A stretch of 64,000 bases of DNA from Colimorpha sp002372855 (GCA_946621635.1 CAMOOR010000004.1:7697-71696), one strand, 5' to 3'; numbered from the stretch's first letter, positions 1 through 8,579 are shown. A program made the numbers and translations. The notes: generated by a model not told the origin, from the sequence alone.

Positions 1-1
1 C

Positions 2-2089
2 CTGGCCACCGAGGAAATCGGCGCCAGCCGCTGGATGAACGCCCTCGGCGTCATGGCCACGCCCGACCAGGTGCTGGCCATCGAGGCCCTGCCCTATGTG
101 CTCCGTGTGCAGCCCATCGAGGGCAACGGCATGCAGCTGGCCGACTGCAACGACGTCGAACCGCTGGACGGTCTCTTCGACATTGCCACCGTAGACGGCC
201 CCCTCGAGGCCCAGCTGGTGCGCATGGGCGGCAAGGCCTTCCGCGACAAGGGCATCGACGGCCGCGGGGTGCGCATCGCCGTGTTCGACGGCGGCTTCCC
301 CCGTGTGAACACCCACGAGGCCTTCCGCCACCTGCGCGACAACCGCCAGATTATCAAGACCTGGAACTTTCCCAAGGACAAAGAGGATGTCTACGGCTGG
401 AACTCTCATGGTACCATGACCCTCTCCTGCATCGCCGGCCGCATGAACGGCGTCGACCTCGGCCTGGCCACCGGCGCCGAGTTCCTCCTGGCGCGCACCG
501 AAATCAACTCCGAGCCCTTCAAGGAGGAAGTCTGGTGGCAGATGGCTGTGGAATGGGCCGACAAGAACGGCGCCAACATCATCTCCTCCTCCCTCGGCTA
601 CGGCAAGGAGCGCCACTACACCACCGACATGGACGGCACCTCCTATGTGGCCAAGGCCGGCAACCTCGCCGCCCGCAAGGGCATCCTCGTCTGCAACAGC
701 GCCGGCAACGAGGGCGACGACAAGCAGTGGAAGACCATCATCACCCCCTCCGACGCCGACAGCGTGCTCTGCATCGGCGGCATCGAGAACAGCCTCACCG
801 AGTACAACCACATCGATTTCTCCTCCTATGGTCCCAGCGCCGACGGCCGCATGAAGCCCAACGTCTGCGCCTTCGGCTATGCCCGCACGGCCAACGTCAG
901 CAGCGACAAGGCCTACCACTACGTCCACGGCACCTCTTTCTCCTGCCCTCTGGTGGCCGGTTTCGCCGCCTGCGCCTGGCAGGCCTCGCCCGGCAAGACC
1001 GCCATGCAGATGTTCGACCTCATCCAGCGCTCCGCCGACCTCTACCCCTACGCCGACTACAGCTACGGCTACGGCGTGCCCCAGGCCGCATTCTTCATCG
1101 GTGGCAAGCAGTCCGTCAGCCCCACCTTCCGCTTCGCCGTGCAGCCCAACGGCACCATCGCTGTGGCTCCCACGGCCTCCGTGCTCGGCAAACCGGTGTT
1201 CTACAAGGAGACCTCCGGCGACGGCCACATCTACCGCTACGGCAAGGTGAACGCCATCCTGCCCGACACCGCCGGCCGCATCCTCTTCGATGTCCCCGCC
1301 AACCGCAACCTCGTCGTCAGCCTCGACGGCTACGCCGACAGCATCGCCTCCACCGCCTATGCCGGCGGCACCGCCTTCGGCACCCTCAGCGGCGCGGGCC
1401 TCGTCTCGGGCGAGGAGTTCCGCAACCCCGACTTCGAGAACACGCCCTCCAAGTGGGGCAGCAACAGCAAGTACCGTTTCAACTTCTTCATCGAATTCGG
1501 CTCCCTGCTGTCCGCCGACAATATCGAGATGCAGGCCGACTCCTGGTCGCCCGAATGGGGCTTCGGCTTCCGCTTCCTCCGTGCTTTCAGCAAGGTCTAC
1601 TGCCTGGGCCTCAGCGCCGAGGTGCACTTCAACGACTACAACTTCGTCGACCAGGACATCAACGACCTCGAGTCATCCCTCGTCCCCATCGTCCAGACCA
1701 TGCACAGCAACTTCAAGAAAGTCGAAACCCGTCGCGCCGAACAGACCGAGTGGACCCTCGAGCTCTTCCAACGCGTGCGCCTCCGCGCCCTCGGCCTCAT
1801 GGGCAACGGCCTCCACTGGGACCTCGGCGTCTACGGCTCCTACGCCCCCAATTCCTACACCCTCGGCGGCACCATGCTCTCCGGCTCGCCCGCCGACTAC
1901 GTGGAGACCACCTGGAAGGACATCGACGCCCTGAGCGCCCACAAGTGGAACTTCGGCGTCTCCACCCGCATCACCTACGACTGGGTTGGCATCTACGCCC
2001 GCTTGCGCCTCAACGGCATCGGCTCCGGCCCCGACGCCGGCAAGGTGCTCCTGCCGCGCCTCGTCATCGGCGTCCAGGTGCTCTACTAG
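2..2089 (+). CDS. S8 subtilisin-like serine protease with C-terminal outer-membrane barrel-like domain (5' partial)
   Basis: The reading frame is open from the first bases of the window, so the true start lies upstream. Counting from the first in-frame ATG at 35, the catalytic triad is Asp85 (IAVFDGGF), His125 (NSHGT) and Ser301 (GTSFSCP), with the oxyanion Asn225 in NSAGNEG. The first ~60 residues resemble the end of an inhibitory propeptide. After the protease domain (to ~360) comes a beta-rich linker. Residues ~480-684 alternate aromatic and polar residues, as in an outer-membrane beta barrel, and end in VQVLY with a terminal aromatic. No T9SS sorting domain is seen. Inference: a protease anchored in the outer membrane by its own barrel. 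The protease call is secure; the barrel call is moderate. Confidence 0.85.
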   Translation: MATEEIGASRWMNALGVMATPDQVLAIEALPYVLRVQPIEGNGMQLADCNDVEPLDGLFDIATVDGPLEAQLVRMGGKAFRDKGIDGRGVRIAVFDGGFPRVNTHEAFRHLRDNRQIIKTWNFPKDKEDVYGWNSHGTMTLSCIAGRMNGVDLGLATGAEFLLARTEINSEPFKEEVWWQMAVEWADKNGANIISSSLGYGKERHYTTDMDGTSYVAKAGNLAARKGILVCNSAGNEGDDKQWKTIITPSDADSVLCIGGIENSLTEYNHIDFSSYGPSADGRMKPNVCAFGYARTANVSSDKAYHYVHGTSFSCPLVAGFAACAWQASPGKTAMQMFDLIQRSADLYPYADYSYGYGVPQAAFFIGGKQSVSPTFRFAVQPNGTIAVAPTASVLGKPVFYKETSGDGHIYRYGKVNAILPDTAGRILFDVPANRNLVVSLDGYADSIASTAYAGGTAFGTLSGAGLVSGEEFRNPDFENTPSKWGSNSKYRFNFFIEFGSLLSADNIEMQADSWSPEWGFGFRFLRAFSKVYCLGLSAEVHFNDYNFVDQDINDLESSLVPIVQTMHSNFKKVETRRAEQTEWTLELFQRVRLRALGLMGNGLHWDLGVYGSYAPNSYTLGGTMLSGSPADYVETTWKDIDALSAHKWNFGVSTRITYDWVGIYARLRLNGIGSGPDAGKVLLPRLVIGVQVLY

Positions 2090-2104
2090 CATTCTGCTTG
2101 ACAC

Positions 2105-2154
2105 AAAGCCCCCATTCCGCAGCCCGACTGCGAATGGGGGCTTTTCTCTTTTTT
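2105..2154 (+). terminator. Rho-independent terminator after the subtilase
   Basis: The stem AAAGCCCCCATTC/GAATGGGGGCTTT is extended inward by CGCAG/CTGCG and followed by a T-rich run. It starts 15 bases after the stop codon. Confidence 0.9.
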
Positions 2155-2441
2155 GCGTGTCCCGAACAGGGTCGAAAAAACGACTTTTTGTCAAATAAAA
2201 CCCCTCTAAAAGGGCCGTAAGAGCCTATGGTGTACTTTAAACAACTGTCTTTTAATGCTTTCTGAAGTATTATGTCCTTACCAAGCCCTTACCAAGTCCT
2301 TATCAACTCCTTACCAACTCCTACCATCGTAGGAGATGATAGGGTTGAAATCGGGCTTTGGAAGGGTGTAAAATAGGTGAAAATGTCAAACGGGTGGCAG
2401 GCGGTGTTTTTTCTTTTTTCGCACGAATCAGAAAAAAGTCG
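2155..2441. other. Non-coding gap before hutU
   Basis: I see no gene here. It holds a short repeat array at 2278-2345 and otherwise unstructured AT-richer sequence leading into the hutU promoter. Confidence 0.6.
2278..2345 (+). repeat. Short-period TACCAA-CTCC repeat array with inverted tail
   Basis: Imperfect ~10-12-base units (TTACCAAGCCC, TTACCAAGTCC, TTATCAACTCC, TTACCAACTCC) are followed by the inverted form TAGGAGATGATAGGG. A second array of the same family lies at 18748-18815. Confidence 0.7.
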
Positions 2442-2449
2442 TATCTTTG
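2442..2449 (+). promoter_or_regulatory. Bacteroidetes -7 promoter element for hutU
   Basis: TATCTTTG matches the TAnnTTTG consensus. It lies ~70 bases before the hutU ATG, after an AT-rich tract that could hold the -33 region. Confidence 0.75.
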
Positions 2450-2520
2450 CAGCGTTGTACGCGTTGTGCCCAGTGGGCGATGCGTACTGGTAAACGATTG
2501 ATAGATAAAAATATAATATT

Positions 2521-4521
2521 ATGACACTCGAAGAATTCCAGAACGAATTGCGCCTCGGTATCCCCGATCCGCTGCCCGAACCCCAACCCTATGACCCCAC
2601 GGTGAACCATGCGCCCAAGCGCAAGGACATCCTGACGCCCGCCGAGAAGAAGCTGGCCATCCGCAACGCCCTGCGCTATTTCCCCGCCAAGCACCACAAG
2701 ATGCTGGCCAAGGAGTTTGCCGAGGAACTGAAGAAGTACGGCCGTATCTACATGTATCGCCTGCGTCCCACCTACAAGATGTACGCCCGCCCCATCGACG
2801 AGTACCCCGCCCGTTGCCGTCAGGCTGCCGCCATCATGCTGATGATCCAGAACAACCTCGACCCCGCCGTGGCTCAGCATCCGCACGAGCTGATTACCTA
2901 CGGCGGCAACGGCGCCGTGTTCCAGAACTGGGCCCAGTATCGCCTGGTGATGAAATACCTCAGCGAGATGACCGACGAGCAGACCCTCGTCATGTACAGC
3001 GGCCACCCGATGGGACTCTATCCCAGCCACAAGGACGCTCCGCGCGTGGTGGTCACCAACGGCATGATGATTCCGAACTATAGCAAGCCCGACGACTGGG
3101 AGCGCTACAACGCCCTCGGCGTGACGCAGTATGGCCAGATGACCGCCGGCTCCTACATGTACATCGGCCCGCAGGGCATCGTCCACGGCACCACCATCAC
3201 CGTCCTCAACGCTGCCCGCAAGCTCGGCGGCGGCACGGCCGGCAAGCTCTTCATCACCGCCGGTCTCGGCGGCATGAGCGGTGCCCAGCCCAAGGCTGGC
3301 GACATCGCCGGTGTGGTCTCCATCACCGCCGAAATCAACCCCGCCGCCACGCAGAAGCGCTACTCGCAGGGATGGGTCGACGAGGTGCACGAGAACCTCG
3401 ACGAGCTCTTCGCCGCTGTCAATAAGTCCATCGAGAAGAAAGAGGCCCGCAGCTACGCCTACCAGGGCAACGTGGTTGACCTTTGGGAATACTGCGCCGA
3501 GAAGGGCATCAAGGTGGACCTCGGCAGCGACCAGACCTCGCTGCACAATCCCTGGGCCGGTGGCTACTACCCCGTGGGCGTCACCTTCGAGGATGCCAAG
3601 GTGATGATGGCCGAACAGCCCGAACTGTTCAAGGAGAAGGTGCAGGAGAGCCTGCGCCGCCATGTGGCCGCCGTCAACAAGCTCACCGCCCGTGGCATGT
3701 ACTTCTTCGACTATGGCAACGCCTTCCTGCTGGAAAGCTCGCGTGCTGGCGCCGACATCTGGAATGCCGACCACACCGCCTTCCGCTATCCCTCCTACGT
3801 GCAGGACATCATGGGCCCCATGTGCTTCGACTACGGCTTCGGCCCCTTCCGTTGGGTGTGCACCAGCGGCAAGCCCGAGGACCTCGACAAGAGCGACCAC
3901 ATTGCCATGGAGGTGCTGGGCGAGATTGCCAAGACCGCTCCCGCCGAGATTCAGCAGCAGATGCACGACAATATCCAGTGGATCCGCGGTGCCAAGGAAA
4001 ACCACCTCGTTGTCGGTTCCCAGGCCCGTATCCTCTATGCCGACTGCGAAGGCCGCACCAAGATTGCCGCCCGTTTCAACGAGGCCATCCGCAAGGGTGA
4101 AATCAGCGCCCCCATCGTCCTCGGTCGCGACCACCACGACGTCAGCGGTACCGACAGCCCCTTCCGCGAGACCAGCAACATCTACGACGGCTCCAACCGT
4201 ACCGCCGACATGGCCATCCAGAACGTCATCGGCGACAGCTTCCGCGGCGCCACGTGGGTCTCGATCCACAACGGCGGCGGCGTAGGCTGGGGCGAGGTCA
4301 TCAACGGTGGCTTCGGCATGGTGCTCGACGGCAGCCCCGAGGCCGACCGTCGCCTGCACATGATGCTCCACTGGGACGTCAACAATGGCATCTCCCGCCG
4401 CAGCTGGGCCCGCAACGAAGGCGCCATGTTCGCCATCAAGCGCGCCATGGAGATCTGCCCCGACCTCAAGGTCACCCTTCCCAACCTCGTCGACGACGCG
4501 GTGCTGGAAGGCCTGTTCTAA
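2521..4521 (+). CDS. hutU: Urocanate hydratase (urocanase)
   Basis: Converts urocanate to 4-imidazolone-5-propionate, the second step of histidine degradation, in the cytoplasm with tightly bound NAD. Family signatures are clear: YGGNGAVFQNWAQY, MYSGHPMGLYPS, the glycine-rich NAD loop in GGLGGMSGAQPKAG, and the C-terminal NGGGVGWGEVINGG. At 666 residues it is longer than the ~550-residue proteobacterial and Bacillus enzymes, as in the long form seen in Bacteroidetes. No other hut genes (hutH, hutI, ftcD) lie in the window; the gene has its own promoter and terminator, so it is monocistronic here. Confidence 0.97.
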   Translation: MTLEEFQNELRLGIPDPLPEPQPYDPTVNHAPKRKDILTPAEKKLAIRNALRYFPAKHHKMLAKEFAEELKKYGRIYMYRLRPTYKMYARPIDEYPARCRQAAAIMLMIQNNLDPAVAQHPHELITYGGNGAVFQNWAQYRLVMKYLSEMTDEQTLVMYSGHPMGLYPSHKDAPRVVVTNGMMIPNYSKPDDWERYNALGVTQYGQMTAGSYMYIGPQGIVHGTTITVLNAARKLGGGTAGKLFITAGLGGMSGAQPKAGDIAGVVSITAEINPAATQKRYSQGWVDEVHENLDELFAAVNKSIEKKEARSYAYQGNVVDLWEYCAEKGIKVDLGSDQTSLHNPWAGGYYPVGVTFEDAKVMMAEQPELFKEKVQESLRRHVAAVNKLTARGMYFFDYGNAFLLESSRAGADIWNADHTAFRYPSYVQDIMGPMCFDYGFGPFRWVCTSGKPEDLDKSDHIAMEVLGEIAKTAPAEIQQQMHDNIQWIRGAKENHLVVGSQARILYADCEGRTKIAARFNEAIRKGEISAPIVLGRDHHDVSGTDSPFRETSNIYDGSNRTADMAIQNVIGDSFRGATWVSIHNGGGVGWGEVINGGFGMVLDGSPEADRRLHMMLHWDVNNGISRRSWARNEGAMFAIKRAMEICPDLKVTLPNLVDDAVLEGLF

Positions 4522-4540
4522 AAAAAATACCTATCAAACA

Positions 4541-4581
4541 AAGCCACGGCCGGGCATCCGCCCGGCCGTGGCTTTATCTTT
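4541..4581. terminator. Bidirectional terminator between convergent genes
   Basis: A perfect 15-bp stem (4541-4555 with 4560-4574; AAGCCACGGCCGGGC) has a 4-base loop. It is followed by TTATCTTTT on the plus strand and TTTGTTTG on the minus strand, so it can end both hutU and the opposing operon. Confidence 0.92.
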
Positions 4582-5286
4582 TCAATCCTTCTGTGATCCG
4601 GCAGTGCTGTCGGAGGGTGCTGTGCGGGCTTTCCGGCGCGGCGTGGCGGGGATGGGAGGGGTGTACCATAGGTGGTTGTAGGACTTCTTCTTTTCCACTT
4701 CGGCTTGGTATTGGAGGCCGGCGTTGTCGCCCCGCGAGAGGTCGGCGCAGGCGGGGCCGGAATCGGTCATTTTGCCGCTGAAGTTCCACAGGCGGTAGTC
4801 GTTGGCATCCTTGACGAGCAGGTGCTGCTCCTCCAGCCTGTGCATCGGCATCGGCGGCACCCAGCGGCGGGCGTTGATGGAGACGGCTCGCAGGTTGATG
4901 AGTTGCAGGGTGTCTACGTAGATGCTCAGGTTGGCGTACTCGCGCAGCTCCATGTCGTTCTGGAAAAGGGTCACGCGGCCCACGCCCACGCGCAGTGTGT
5001 AGTTGCCCGTCGGCAGGCTGTCGATGAAGAAGAACCCATCCTCGTCGCACACTCGCACGGCCTTGGCCACGCTGTCCTGCAGCAGCTGCACCAGGCAGTA
5101 GGGCTCGGGCTTCTGACTTTGCTGGTTATACACCGTGCCTGTAACGGCGATGGTGTCCGTTTGGGCGTGGCAGGCCAGCGTGGCGGCAATCAGTAGCAGG
5201 AAAACCATGGACCGCCGGCATCTTGCCGGCATAGCCACTCTTTGCCATTGTTTTGCCGGCGGGACGCCGGCGCTCCAGGTATTCAT
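4582..5286 (-). CDS. Exported carboxypeptidase-regulatory-like domain protein
   Basis: 234 residues. The start at 5286 is chosen because it forms an ATGA overlap with the stop codon of the upstream gene. The N-terminus has ~18 extra residues (MNTWSAGVPPAKQ...) encoded by a dispersed GCCGGC-type repeat, followed by a signal peptide ending LIAATLACHAQ. Residues ~45-125 form a CarboxypepD_reg-like beta-sandwich (VTGTVYNQQSQKPEPYCLVQL...GNYTLRVGV). The C-terminal part is low-complexity and basic. The role is unknown; it probably acts at the cell surface or periplasm with its upstream partner. An alternative start lies at the Met of MPARCRRSMVF. Confidence 0.7.
   Translation of the reverse strand: MNTWSAGVPPAKQWQRVAMPARCRRSMVFLLLIAATLACHAQTDTIAVTGTVYNQQSQKPEPYCLVQLLQDSVAKAVRVCDEDGFFFIDSLPTGNYTLRVGVGRVTLFQNDMELREYANLSIYVDTLQLINLRAVSINARRWVPPMPMHRLEEQHLLVKDANDYRLWNFSGKMTDSGPACADLSRGDNAGLQYQAEVEKKKSYNHLWYTPPIPATPRRKARTAPSDSTAGSQKD
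5212..5276. repeat. Pair of GCCGGC-flanked palindromic repeats at a gene start
   Basis: Two short palindromes, GCCGGCATCTTGCCGGC and GCCGGCGGGACGCCGGC, lie inside the first codons of the gene at 4582-5286. The same family occurs twice in the helicase gene at 21989-22067. Translation gives peptides of the SAGVPPA and CRQDAGAP type. Confidence 0.8.
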
Positions 5287-6575
5287 TGTTTTAAAAGTTT
5301 CTTTTCCAACAGCCGGACCACGTACGAGTCGATGGGGATGGTGTTGTAGCTGCCCCAGAAAGCGGGGGTGAAGTCGCTCTGTCCGAAGGCGCGGTCGAGG
5401 GCCACGGGGCGGTTGCCGAGGGTCTCGCCCTCGGGGGCGGTGGCTTCGCGGTTGAAGCCGGTGAGGGTCCAGTCCACGCTGTGGCGCCACACCTGCTCCT
5501 CCTTGTCGTGTCCGCGTCCCCGGGAGGTGAGGCGGAGGGTGGAGGTGGAATAGTACCGCGCGAGGGTTAGCTTGCCGTCGCGCTCGTCGTATATCCATGT
5601 CGTGGAGTCGGTCTCGTAGGTTATGTGGGTGAAGTAGGTCTTCACCCATGCCTCCTCGGGGGCCATCCCTTTGACGGGCTTGGCAATCCACGAGGTGATG
5701 CGCACCGGCGCCAGACCGCGTTTGCGGATAATGTACTCGTAGTTCGTTTCGCGCGAGCGGCGGCTGGCACCCACCGAACGGACCAGGTAGTAGCCCTCGC
5801 CGCCGTCGTCGAATTCCATCAGGGGCAGGAACCGCTGGCGCATAAGCCATCCTTTCGACAGGCCGTAGCTGGCGTTGGGTGCCGCCACGGGGTCGTAGAA
5901 CTGTTCCTCGTCGGCATACTGCAACATCTCGTCGATGCCGTCCTTCTTGCCCACTTTCTCTTCCAGCAGGCGGCGGTCGCTCACCAGCAGGCGGTGGCGC
6001 AGGAGGGTCTTGAAGTTGCTCTCCAGCTGGCGGTCGGGGGACTTGAAGTTGTAGCTGAGCTTCCCTGCGTGTTGGCTGTAAGGGCCGCGCTCCACTTCCA
6101 TGACGGCCTCGTCGAAGAGGTATATCTCGTCGTCCACACTGCGCCAGTCGCGGTAGAAGAAGGTGGAGTAGGCCGTCTCCTGCAGGAAAGCGCTGTCCAG
6201 GCTCAGCAGCACGTCCAGCATCAGGTCCAGGCCGTGGCGGTAGCGCGAAACATTCACCTCCTTCAGTTCGATGGTCTGCGCCTTGAGGCGGATGCGGCTG
6301 CGACGGCTGAGGTCGCCAACGCTGAGGCGCAATGGCTCATAGCCCACCGACCGCACCAGCACACTGTCGCCCGTGTGCCCGGCGGGGACCTTCAGTTCGT
6401 AGTCGCCCTGGTCGTTGCAGCATACGCCGATGGTGCCGCCCGTCAGCTGCAGCGTGGCGTAGGGAACACCGCCGTGGCCGTCCACCACACGCCCTTTCAG
6501 CACCAGCACCTGCTGGGCCGACACCGTGCCGGCCACGGCCAGCAACAACAGCATTATGAACCTTCGACGCATCAT
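5283..6575 (-). CDS. Carboxypeptidase-regulatory-like domain outer envelope protein
   Basis: 430 residues with a signal peptide (MMRRRFIMLLLLAVAGTVSAQ). Residues ~25-95 form a CarboxypepD_reg-like domain (LKGRVVDGHGGVPYATLQL...SVLVRSVGYEPL) joined to a linker of the TIELKEVNV type seen before plug domains in TonB receptors. No receptor barrel follows. The remaining ~300 residues resemble the uncharacterised C-terminal region of Bacteroidetes DUF5686-like/regulatory-domain surface proteins; that likeness is my inference. It is first in a two-gene operon with 4582-5286 and has its own -7 element at 6647-6654. Confidence 0.75.
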   Translation of the reverse strand: MMRRRFIMLLLLAVAGTVSAQQVLVLKGRVVDGHGGVPYATLQLTGGTIGVCCNDQGDYELKVPAGHTGDSVLVRSVGYEPLRLSVGDLSRRSRIRLKAQTIELKEVNVSRYRHGLDLMLDVLLSLDSAFLQETAYSTFFYRDWRSVDDEIYLFDEAVMEVERGPYSQHAGKLSYNFKSPDRQLESNFKTLLRHRLLVSDRRLLEEKVGKKDGIDEMLQYADEEQFYDPVAAPNASYGLSKGWLMRQRFLPLMEFDDGGEGYYLVRSVGASRRSRETNYEYIIRKRGLAPVRITSWIAKPVKGMAPEEAWVKTYFTHITYETDSTTWIYDERDGKLTLARYYSTSTLRLTSRGRGHDKEEQVWRHSVDWTLTGFNREATAPEGETLGNRPVALDRAFGQSDFTPAFWGSYNTIPIDSYVVRLLEKKLLKQ

Positions 6576-6646
6576 AGCCTTTTATAATCAAATACACATT
6601 TCCCGACCGCAATCTGACACCCCCTCGAAAAAAATTATTCCGACTG

Positions 6647-6654
6647 CAAAGGTA
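6647..6654 (-). promoter_or_regulatory. -7 promoter element for the minus-strand operon
   Basis: The minus strand reads TACCTTTG, 72 bases before the ATG at 6575. It is divergent from the element at 6693-6700. Confidence 0.7.
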
Positions 6655-6692
6655 CAAAAAAAACTTGGAATAACAAATGAATTTTTTTTTCG

Positions 6693-6700
6693 TACCTTTG
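6693..6700 (+). promoter_or_regulatory. -7 promoter element for the ion channel gene
   Basis: TACCTTTG lies 43 bases before the ATG at 6744. Together with 6647-6654 it forms a compact divergent promoter region. Confidence 0.75.
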
Positions 6701-6743
6701 CAATCCGGACCATGAAACGTAATTGTACTATAAAAACCTTACT

Positions 6744-7508
6744 ATGAAGAAAATACTGCTCAACGAGAAACTGCTCCTGGCCATCGTCATACTGAATGTG
6801 GTGGTGATATTCATCCAGGAGTGCGGCGTGGACCACCTGGCCCTTAGTCTGGTCGACATCGTCTGCACGCTGATATTCGTCGTGGAAATGGTGGTGAAAC
6901 ACATCGAGTACGGCCCGAAGGGCTATTGGCGCGACCGCTGGAACGCCCTCGACGGCATCGTCACCATCCTCTCCATTCCCGCCCTCCTGGCCTACCTCAT
7001 CCCCGAGATTGCCAGCATCAACGCCATCATCATCTTCCGCGCCCTGAGGGTCTTCAAGCTCTTCCGCACGGCCCGCCGCTTCCCCAACCTGACCGAGATA
7101 TGGTCCGGATTCAAGCTCGCCCTGCGCCAGTCGGCGGGCTTCCTGCTGGGCTACTTCATCGTCATCGTGGTCATCGCCATGTTCAACAGCGCCCTCTTCG
7201 GCAAGGTGGCGCCGGAGTATTTCGACACCCCGCTGGACGCCATCTACTCCGTCTTCCAGCTCTTCACCGTCGAGGGCTGGTACGAGATACCCAACGCCGT
7301 GGTGGGCGACCTCTCGCCCGTCTGGACCCACATCATCCGCTTCTACTTCTGCCTGCTGCTCATCGGCGGAGGCATCATCGGCATGTCCCTCATCAACTCC
7401 ATCTTCGTCGACGCCCTGGCGGCCGACAACAACGACGACGTCAAGGCCAAACTCGACATCCTGGAGCAGAAAATCGACCGCCTGCTGCAAGAACGGGACG
7501 GCCAGTGA
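6744..7508 (+). CDS. Voltage-gated ion channel, single-domain 6-TM (NaChBac-like)
   Basis: 254 residues, the usual size for a bacterial voltage-gated cation channel that assembles as a tetramer in the inner membrane. S1-S3 are hydrophobic segments at ~11-85. S4 (~95-112) carries positive charges about every third residue: Arg99, Arg102, Lys105, Arg108, Arg111, Arg112. S5 is ~131-150, the pore loop ~168-182 and S6 ~197-224. The selectivity filter reads TVEGWYE (Thr175, Glu177, Trp179), matching the TxExW pattern of NaChBac-type sodium channels. A C-terminal heptad segment (~231-250, DDVKAKLDILEQKIDRLLQ) fits the four-helix bundle of such channels. The ATG at 6744 is preferred over a TTG at 6723. 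Ion preference cannot be read from the sequence alone. Confidence 0.88.
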   Translation: MKKILLNEKLLLAIVILNVVVIFIQECGVDHLALSLVDIVCTLIFVVEMVVKHIEYGPKGYWRDRWNALDGIVTILSIPALLAYLIPEIASINAIIIFRALRVFKLFRTARRFPNLTEIWSGFKLALRQSAGFLLGYFIVIVVIAMFNSALFGKVAPEYFDTPLDAIYSVFQLFTVEGWYEIPNAVVGDLSPVWTHIIRFYFCLLLIGGGIIGMSLINSIFVDALAADNNDDVKAKLDILEQKIDRLLQERDGQ

Positions 7509-7587
7509 GACAAAATTAATGTACCGCGGCACAATAAACCACCCGACAGCCGCGTTATAACCCGAAACTAATAACAACTGAAAAGAT

Positions 7588-8292
7588 ATGTCAAAAATGG
7601 TTCCATTCAAGAAAAACATGATCCAGGGCGGCGCCATCGTGCTCGCGGCCTTGGTGCTGGGCCTCTGCATGGTCTGGACTGTGAAGACCCTCAAGTCCTA
7701 CGACAACACCGTCAAAGTGCGCGGCCTCTGCGAGAAAGAGGTGCCCGCCGACCGCGTCGTCTGGCGCATCAGCTACAGCGAGAAGGGCAACGACCTCGCC
7801 GACCTCCGCAACACCATCCGCCGCAACAACGACGTCATTGTCAAAGCGCTGCGCGACGCCGGCTTCGCCGAGGACGAAATCAAGGTGGCCAACGCCAGCT
7901 ACGACGACCGCTACAACTGGAGCAACAACGTCTCCCAGATCACCTTCCGCTACCAGGTCAACCAGACGGTCACCGTCTTCACCAAGAACCTCGACCTCGT
8001 GCGCAAGCTCCAGCAGACCCTCGAAACCGACCTCGTCAACCAGAACATCCTGGCCAACAGCTACGCCGACTACCAGTATCTCGGCCTCAACGACATCAAA
8101 CCCGAGATGATCCGCGAGAGCCTTGAGAACGCCCGCGTTGCCGCCGACGAGTTCGCCAACAACAGCCACAGCAAAATCGGCAAGATGCGCACCGCCTCGC
8201 AGGGCTACTTCGAGGTGGAGGACCTCGACGAGAACACCCCCCAGGTGAAAAAGGTCCGCGTCGTCACCACCGTCGAATACTACCTGAAATAA
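7588..8292 (+). CDS. SIMPL domain (DUF541) membrane-anchored protein
   Basis: 234 residues: one N-terminal membrane segment (~13-33), then a periplasmic SIMPL domain starting at VKVRGLCEKEVPADRVVWRI and ending with a beta strand KKVRVVTTVEYYLK. Other SIMPL proteins (e.g. E. coli YggE) form periplasmic oligomers linked to oxidative-stress tolerance; the role here is not known. It lies 79 bases after the ion channel and I see no TAnnTTTG between them, so co-transcription is possible. The 22-bp palindrome followed by a T run at 8336-8366 probably ends it. Confidence 0.88.
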   Translation: MSKMVPFKKNMIQGGAIVLAALVLGLCMVWTVKTLKSYDNTVKVRGLCEKEVPADRVVWRISYSEKGNDLADLRNTIRRNNDVIVKALRDAGFAEDEIKVANASYDDRYNWSNNVSQITFRYQVNQTVTVFTKNLDLVRKLQQTLETDLVNQNILANSYADYQYLGLNDIKPEMIRESLENARVAADEFANNSHSKIGKMRTASQGYFEVEDLDENTPQVKKVRVVTTVEYYLK

Positions 8293-8335
8293 ACCCCTTC
8301 GGCAGTCCCCTCGGCTGCCCAAGGCCCCCAACCGT

Positions 8336-8366
8336 AGAGACGCGGCATGCCGCGTCTCTTTTTTTT
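8336..8366 (+). terminator. Terminator made from a 22-bp palindromic repeat
   Basis: AGAGACGCGGC/GCCGCGTCTCT is followed by a run of eight or more T bases. The stem is copy 1 of the dispersed GAGACGCRGC palindrome family, here apparently serving as terminator for the SIMPL gene. Confidence 0.75.
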
Positions 8367-8381
8367 GTGTTTGCCTACCGG

Positions 8382-8579
8382 GAGACGCGGCATCGCCTAC
8401 CGGGAGACGCGGCATGCCGCGTCTCTACAGTCTCGTTTGCCGACAGTTCCCCTCTGTAGAGACGCAGCGTGCTGCGTCTCTTGGTCGACAGGAACAAATC
8501 CTCTGCCTACTGGGAGACGCAGCACGCTGCGTCTCTACAGAATGTGTTGCCTTCCTGGAGACGCGGCATGCCGCGTCTC
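8382..8579. repeat. Cluster of 22-bp GC-rich palindromes (GAGACGCRGC family)
   Basis: Full copies at 8404-8425, 8459-8480, 8514-8535 and 8558-8579 plus a half copy at 8382-8393. The sequence is GAGACGCRGCAY/GYGCYGCGTCTC-like. Paired changes (CGG/CCG against CAG/CTG) keep the palindromes perfect. Other clusters are at 20189-20346 and 63844-63937. Apparent short reading frames here, with peptides such as ETRHAASL, are translations of the repeat and not genes. Confidence 0.9.

Noticed and set aside
8382..8579. Palindromes at fairly regular distance as a CRISPR array
   Set aside because: Intervals of 33-34 and larger vary, the units are perfect palindromes that vary in sequence, and no cas gene is present.
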